NCBI GenBank assembly: GCA_942159475.1
Contig: OW804098.1
Span: 118,631,374 to 118,695,373 of the forward strand
DNA length: 64,000 nt
DNA from: Sthenelais limicola
Taxonomy: Eukaryota > Annelida > Polychaeta > Phyllodocida > Sigalionidae
Direction: 5' to 3'
This document shows, one piece after another, positions 39,101 to 48,100 of this stretch. Numbering within the stretch: the first letter of the stretch is position 1; each line of letters starts with the position of its first letter. The position numbers were made by a program, and so were the translations under genes. The notes under the pieces were generated by a model. The model was not told the DNA's origin and did not search any database. It worked only from the letters and a program-made list of their open reading frames with translations.

Positions 39101-42100
39101 ATAAAAAAATATCCAAGACTTTTCTTTTTGGAATATCCAACACCTTTTAGTCAACTTTCTTTTCCTTTTTGCAAATATCCTTTTCCTTTTCGGATTATCA
39201 TTGTTTTGTCCCCAAACTGTCAGGAAAAATGTGTCATTGTGTAAAGATATATATCCAACATTTTTCTTTTTCAAATATCATTTCCTTTTCTAAGATATTC
39301 CAACACATAATGAACATGACTTGTGGATATCCTAATATCCGAAGAGGTACTATTTTGGATTCCTTTTTGACAGAAATACAGACATGTTAAATGCCTGAGG
39401 GACTCTCTCATTTGTATATACTACTATGTGGTGTTTGACTATTAGCTAGTAGACTAGCACTAAGTGGGTGAAATTTCCAGAAAATGCACAATTCACATTT
39501 AGAAACCCTCCCAAGTAACTCGAATTTAATACAAAAATGAGACTCAAAACACAATTCAACATAACTAAACACATCATTTGAATCAACTTGATGCCAAATA
39601 TACTTAGATATACCTAGTATTTATCATTTAGTAGCCTCATTTAGCAGCGTTTCCATAAATGTGATGTGTTTCAGGAAAATGAGTCATAAGTCGCAAAATT
39701 GATATTTTTCAAAGTATTTTTTTCACAAGATCATATTATTGGAATGTTCTTTTTTTTGGTGGGTTGATCACTTTCGCCGGAAGAACTGGCTAAATAGTCA
39801 ATTATTTAACCAGACGTCGAACCACCTGTAATTGAAATAACATCTTCAATAACAGAATCTATGAATTGAATTGAGGGCAAAGTAGAAGAATCAATATTTT
39901 AATTTAATAAGTGTTCATGATATATTGATAAGTGTTTTATTCACTTCATGTCTGTGTGGAATGTTTTCATTTCTGCATGTGCTTAACGGCTTTCGTAGCA
40001 TGAATAGATTCACTAAATTTCAAGACTGTATTAAACTTATCCATGCATTTCAACGGTCATCATATAAAGTATATTTCTACTTTACTAGTAATTGCCCACC
40101 CAAATCCATTTCCTGCTACTTGTGACTCATTAATGTGTAGAGTTGTCAATTGTACATTTTCTGAAGATCTGACCCAAGTACCTTAGGCTATTCTCATAGA
40201 CCAGAAATCAGACCAAAGTGAAGTTGGTGATTAATGGCTATGAGTTGATGAATTTCATTTCTACACATATATTGATGTGTCAAAAATAATGAATAATCGA
40301 GGTGCGCTAGTCTATCCATGACAGAAAGGAAAGGAGCAAAAAGAACAAATCTGATCAGTGTCATGGGATCCGATCACTGTCATGGGATTTGTGCGATGTG
40401 CAATAGCAGCAGATGACACAGGTCATGGGTAATAGGGGAGCCGTCATAATAAAAAAGACTCCTTGTAATGGGTGAAAAGATCTCTGTAATGAAGAAACAG
40501 TCGGTGCCATGAATCTATTTGTTTTGTAATAGGAAAAGGTGTCTCAGTAATATATTTTGGCTATGTGTAATATGTGCAAAAAAAGAGGAAAAGTCTGCAA
40601 TATTACATATATCATACAGATGACGACTCTGGGACACAACAATCATTTTCCTTTTAGGATGATACTTTTCCTTTTTGGAATATCTTTTTCTTTTGGGAAT
40701 ATCCTTTTCCTTTTCTGAATATCCACTCCTTTTCCAAATATCCACTCCTTTTCACCCGAATGTTCTATGATGTATTCCTATGCCCAAATGTACTATGATG
40801 TATTCCTATGCCATCTTCATTGAAAAAATAGGGGGTGCCTCAAACCGTCTGTGTTGCTATGGTGACTAGACTGGTCAGTGTGATCACTCATGCATGCAGC
40901 CGGTGGGGGGGGAAGGCATGGTTAGTACATGTGACTGACTTGGGTGTGTTATGTAACAGTGCTATACTAACACTCACTTGCCTACTCATGTATCCTTTTG
41001 TATGGGTAGAACAGGAGTGTACCAGGGAGGCCATGGATGGACAAGGTGACCAAATGTTGACATAGGTGTCAGAGCAGCCTGACATGGCTTTTCATGTAGA
41101 GGAAATAGGACATACCATAGGCGACATAGAAAAAAGGTGCAGTGACATACTTTTCTGTGGTGATTATCTAAGGGAAATAGTGGAAAAGGAGGCTGACATG
41201 GAGAAATCACCACTGACATAGAACTTTTTGTTCTGGAAATAGTAAAATCTGCCCGGGCATAGGAGGTTAGTCGTTGGAAAAGAATTTGTGAGATGAGAAA
41301 TAGCTTGTACCACAGTGGAAAAGTCTGTACAGATGTCATCATTGTATATGTCTACTTTAGGATGCAACACTGATCACACATAATCATAACCATTTTATTT
41401 GAATTCCTTGGCCAAAATCAGACTGTGGGAACCCTACTTCCAAAGTTATCATGCCAAAATCTTCATCGCTATTGGGATAAAAGTGATTTTTCTGGCTAGA
41501 AAATAAATTATAAATATGGCATTTGAATACAATACACAGGCGCATTTAGAGAATATATTACTTCTGCTGAAGACAATGGTTTCTACACATGCACACTGGC
41601 TAACCGTATCATATAAAAACGCAATATTTATGTAATCACTAATTTAAACTGATCTAGACATGGAAAATATCATTTTGGAATATTTGTGCCGCTGTTACAA
41701 CATGTATGATGTGTTTCTGGAAAATGTTTTTTCACAAGATCACATTATTGGAATGTTCTGATTTTGGGGGAGTTTATCACTTGGACTTATATCAATCAGT
41801 GTCTCAAATTTCAGGACAATCTATACATAATATCCTTTAGGCTTCAACACAATCAAATACGCCAAGAGTAAAGATTAATATTAAATTGCATTTAGATATT
41901 GTATAGGGAAGATGTATACATGTATAGCTATATAAAAAGAAAAGTTATTAGCCCACAAGATCTCTGAAACCTTTTATTATCTCACATAAAATTCCTGTTA
42001 CTGTTGTGGGAATAATTTAGGTCGTGTTACGACATGTGATGTATCTCCCAATACATCATTCATAGTTATGTAAATAGAATTTGCATTGCCAGTGCAGAAG

Positions 42101-45100
42101 GACAGTTGCTCCTAAATTATGTGGATTTACTTATACAGATGATCCTTGGGAACATAATGATGTGTTTCTGGAAAATGAGTCATAAGTCGCAAAATTGATA
42201 TTTTTCAAAATGTTTTTTCACAAGATCACATTATTGGAATGTTCTGATTTTTGGAGAGTTTATCACGTGGACTTATATCAATCGGTGTATCAAATTTCAG
42301 GACAATCTATACATAATATCCTTTAGTTTTAAAGGTCCCCATATGAACTACATTTAGTTACTTTACTTTTTATTAACCCCCAGAAATATTGGAAAGTTTT
42401 TTCTCAAAAACGAAAATATCAAACTTAAAATCTAGAAATACTTATAAGATTATTGGACTGTTTACTATCATCGGAAACCCCTTGATCTCACCTTTTCAAA
42501 CCTAATGGTATCTCAAAATCTTTTTTTTGCGACTTATGACTCATTTTCCTGAAATACATCACATATTGGCCTTAATCCATCATCTTGGGCATAGTTCGAG
42601 TAATGCAGGTTTGTTTGAAAACTTCAATAACCTTCCCTTAAGGTGTGCCAAGTCCCTCATTATTTATTTTCTCACATTGGCTACATTGTGAGAGGTGAAG
42701 GTGGCAGAAGCATTCCTGACACCTGTGTGATTTGTCGCTCACTGCAACACTAAAACACAAACAGAAATGCTAGCCAAAAATTCATTATTCACTATCATAA
42801 CTTCTACCCCACGCCAATCTTTTTGCATTCAGATATCATTTGGTTAGTTCAAACATTTTTTTTTACCAGTTTAGTTATAGTAGGAGTGGTCATGATAAGG
42901 GCGGTCATGACAAGACCAACGCAATTTTAGCCCACCGCCTCCCGTTGACGTCAGGCGGCGGACAATCATGATGGGCGGTCCTGGTATAGGGTGGTCATCA
43001 CTTGTACCCCAGGCCTCGGGTGTCCCTAAACGCGCAGACGCCCAGAACAGCCACAACCTCAGGTTCTAATCGCTCATTAGATTTTCATGGGTAGCTATGG
43101 ATCAATACAAAATACCCTATGTGTGAATATCAATACTTACATGTATTCCGGCGTATCCTTGGATGGATATGTGGTGACTTGTATAGTCAGAAACATGGCA
43201 GAGTTGGCTCGTTATAGTATTTATTTTGTGCATTTCTGACGACGATGCGGTAGGAAAAACAAAATGGCATCAGCTTTTTCAGCTAGTTCATGGCACCACC
43301 AGCAGGGGTTAAGACACTGCCGTTATCCACAACTGCCAGAGGGCGCTGCATTAGTAGGCTATATGTGAAACTATAGGATCGTTGGTATAATGAGGTTACT
43401 AAACACCTAGCTTTGAAATAGCTTTAAATTCTATATCATAGTTAAAAGATTATTTAATTTTATGATATTTCATTCTCGTAATGGTTGACAATGCAGTTCA
43501 AAGGATCTATTATAAATAAACATTTATACATTTTAGGGAATATCTTACAATATATTATACACTAATCCCATTGTATTATAATTGTAGAGATGAATGTGGA
43601 GGTGGTGACTGGTAACTACCCGTATGCAGGTACAGACTGCCACATACAGATTGTGTTGTTTGGCCTGCTGGGCAGGAGTAAACCTATTGTAGCATGTGGC
43701 CACCAGGAACAGCGCATTCTGCAGAGGGCATCATCCAAGACCTTCAACATAACCTCTGATGTTGGGCCTGTACAGAAAATAAGGTGAGATAGTAAACCAT
43801 GTAATTATTGAGCTAATGTTGGGCCTGTACAGAAAATAAGGTGAGATAGTAAACCATGTAATTATTGAGCTAATGTTGGGCCTGTACAGAAAATAAGGTG
43901 AGATAATCTACCTTATAATTATAGAGTTAATGTTGGGTATGAAAAGAAAAAGGTGAGATAATGAACCTTAATAATTATTGCATTGATATTGGTCCTGTAC
44001 AGAATAAGGTAAGATAATGAACCTTATGATTATTGAACTGATGTTGGTCCAGTACAGAATAAGGTAAGATAATGAACCTTATATTGAACTGGTGTAGGTT
44101 AGGCAACTCATTAGAACATCTGTGTATGATAATGCGTTTTTTATTGTTGAACTTGTATTAAATATGATATTGGCCTAAAATGAAATAAATAGATGGAACT
44201 TAGCAAGGGGGAAGTCTGTACACTTGTTATTGACCGAGGGAGCGCGGGAAGATAGAGGGCGTTAGCCCGAGATCTTCTGCGCTCCCGAGATACACTATAC
44301 AAGTGTACACTATACACTATAAAAGTGTACAGACTTCACCCGAGTTTTGTTCCATATTTATTACACCCCATTAATAAATAAAGAATATAATTAATTAAAA
44401 ATAAAAGAAGTAATTTAAGTTTTTGGTGGACCTCCTTGTTGTATGCGCCAAGGGTGACATAACTCACATGTTATGCACCACTTTGACCAAGTGTGACATA
44501 CAATGCTGAAGGTATAGGAAGCAACATCACAGGGGTGTAATAAACCAGGCAATTTACTCCTTACAATGAATCTATAAAGAGAACTACCCAAGATTGAAGG
44601 CATAATAAGTTGATAGGCTTGTTGAGTCCTATACAAATGTTAATTAATTGTTTGTTTGGTTCAGATTCATTTCATTAATACATGTATTCAAAATCAATTT
44701 GTTTTGCAGGATAATCAAGGACGCGAAGGGTGAGAGCCCTGATTGGTTTTTGGAAAAGGTATGTGAGCAAACCTACGAAGCAAACATGAATATTTAAAAT
44801 GTCTGAAGTCAGGCATGATTTAAGCATTATTTCTTTGCCCGTTTAGCCTGAGTGAGGTCTATGGGGTCAAACAAAGAGGGATATGATGTCTTTAAGGGGT
44901 CTCTGGTCCAGTTTTATCCCTAAATTGCCCTTGTAACGGACAATCCTAACAGCGGATAGAGTCTGTGGTCGACCCCTAAAGGACTTGGAAGGTTGTGGTT
45001 TGGAGGGAATAGCCTTATGGACATGTGATAGAGAACTCGCTATCGCTCGTCGTCTATCACAAGCCATAAGACTCTTCCCTCCAAACCACAGTCCATAGTA

Positions 45101-48100
45101 TAGGCCCAATTCACACTAGCACAACCTTTAAACTAATTTAATGTCTTCATCAATAGCCTTAGTGTTATACTGTGAAAGCGAGTTATCATTAGAAAGAAAA
45201 TTATTCAAGCTTTCATTTTAGTATGTTTACATATGCCTATTCTTCAAGGCAGAAAAGCATGACCAAAAGACTCATTTCCTCACGATTTCCCTTTTTGAAC
45301 AGTTATTACTTTTATCTATTATTCTGTAGGTGGTACTAGATGATAGACAGGGACTGGATGATAGACAGGGACTGGATGATAGACAGGGACTGACGGTGTT
45401 CCCCTGTTGTAGGTGGATCCCCAGTGATCTGGAGAAGGACAGTGACTGTGTCTACCTGGATATCTACCCTGGTGAATATGACCGTAAGCATACCTTTGAT
45501 CCTTCTTCAAAGTGAACTTATTTTAATCTTACCTTAAACGTACATATTGTGTTACCATGTCATAATATCACTGTATATACTGAAGTCCATGTCAAAGTGA
45601 CCCTTTCTTCTTTTATCTGTCAGTTTATATTATATTTTTAAATACATTGTCACCAGACCTTGAGTTGATGGTATAATTTAATTGATTAGCATTATCCTAA
45701 ATTACAATTACTCTCTATTGAGTAAAAGGTAGCGGCTGGGAGAGCTGGATCCTATCTAGATGTCGACGTACCTGTTCTATCTGGTTTTTTCTGTTTTGAT
45801 TCGCATTGCCAACTCTATTGATGTACACTGTGAATCTCGATGAATAAAGTAGTATCTTATCTTATCTTAACGTTGATTGTAATGAGAGAAGTCAAGTTGT
45901 AATGAGGAGTCCAGGCCTTTTAAGGTTTTCCACCAATATGTTAAAACGAGGGTTACACAAGAAGTAGCAAAGTTATGATGTTTAGATGTATTTATCTGTG
46001 GTACAGGTCTATAACATGTTAGACGCGATTTGATCAGATTCTGGGAGGTATTTTCTTACCTATAGACCACCTGTGTATCGACGGAAGTCCCTGAAGTGTG
46101 GACTATAGAGCGGCAGTGTTAAAACTCCATAGAGGGTGGCGCCACCTATAGTACCTGGCGGAGTTGAGTGGTAAACTTCCGGCGTACTTAAAGCCGAAAC
46201 ACCATGGGTATACATGTATACATTTTCTAAGCGGGTGAATCATATATAACAATCCTGTATATTTATTTTATGTAATACTCATCTGATAAGGAAGAAGAGA
46301 GCTATTTTACATGGACTTTAATCATAGCAGACACCTTGCATGGTCAGCGCCATTGCTATAAGTCACGTGACTGGGAGTAACGTCACATACCCACAACATA
46401 AACAATAGCCTGCAGTGCCTGAATGGGCACACTCCTATTTTCCTCAATTGATTTGAGCCATATTCATATATAAATGAATGATGCACTATATAAAAAGGTT
46501 AGGCTGGGAAAATATATTCCATTGATAAATGCAGGGAAAGGTGTTAAAGCTACTAAGGGTCAAGACAGGGAGTGGAACTGTAAAAACAATCGCTGTCGCC
46601 GACGCCAAATATAATATAGGGGTCGGCACTAGCTTGCCGTATATATAATTATTCAGTTTCAGGGTAGCAGGGGAGAGAGGGTGTACTTATAATTGATTTA
46701 TACGGCATATACTTCTCACTCTATATATATTCTATATTTATGTACATATCAATGCCTGAAATAAACCTGTTCTACTAAGATCGGTGTTTGTTTTCATGAG
46801 ACAATCCTGCATATGTATTCAGACTGAGAGGGACAGTGACGTCATCAATAATTGTAAATTACCACCAGTGGCGCTGTTGCTCACCAATATGTCTGCCTCC
46901 TTGAAGAGGGGAGGTGACCTCTTTTCTTATGGTTTTGTTGGTAAATAATGATAACGATCATTAAATATACTGCACAAGTACTCCTATGACTACAATGTTT
47001 CTGTTATTTGCAAAAAAAAATCTTTGGATTCCTATATTGTGTTTCGGCTTTAATACCTGTTTTGCGAGGCATATTTGATTAAAATAAATAATTGTACAGG
47101 TTGGTAAACTTTCTATTTTGGTATTAATAAGTTTATCTGATCAAATCGCGTCTAAAAGCACTATTACCCTCGGTTTGGTGGTTTGTTGTGGTCTGGGTGG
47201 TTATAGACACTCTCGGGCAAGCCCTCGGGTGTCCCCAGACCACAACAAACCACCAAACCGAGGGGTAATAATGCTATAATGGTATAACAATAATATATCG
47301 GTGTTATTAGGTAGGTTACTAATTAATCAATGGCTTGAAGGCCCCTTATATGGGAGCGAATGAAAAACTGTTCATTAGCCATACCTGTGATTGGACAGGT
47401 CGTGGCTAGCCAATAGCAAGGCTGCACTGGGCCATTTGGCATAGGGTCGCCATAGGAGTAATATGAAAGGTATGGACAAATGAAAATGTAGTAAGCTAGG
47501 AAAAGTATACAATCATGTATATGGGTCAGATTTTCAGAAAATGTACAATTGGGAGCTGTACACATTTGGTAAATTATGCTGAATTATGTTGCAATTTGGC
47601 CAATACTAGATAAATTCAAGTATATTTGGCATTGCATTGATTCTAGAAATCTGGTTGGTTAGATTGAACTGTAGTTTAAAGTTAGTTTTCGTCTGAAATT
47701 TGAGCTATTTGAGAAGATTAGCGAAGTTGAATTGTATATTTTCTGAAATTCTGACCCATATGACACCAGGATGTATAACAATATGAAGGTTTTAGATCAT
47801 ATGCAGAATATTTGCAATTCCAGCATCAAGTGAACCCAGAAGCGACACATTCTATGATGTGCTAGTAAAGACTGGTGATGTAGATGGGGAAGGAGGTACA
47901 GATGCCAATGTCTACATCACTATAATTGGTACCAACCAGCAGACAAGGCAAATCCCTCTTGTTAATGGAGAAAGCAACTTTGGAGCTGGTGCAGCTGACA
48001 ATTTCACGGTATGTAGCAATGGTTTCTAATATGTTTACATAACTCTACACACATAATCTTTAGTTCAAATGTCATGAGTTTCAGGGAAATGAGTCACAAG

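Noticed and set aside
41000..41400. Minus frames of 65-118 codons
   Set aside because: Repeated phrases (GGAAATAG, GACATAG) but no protein motif or splice context; nothing supports coding.
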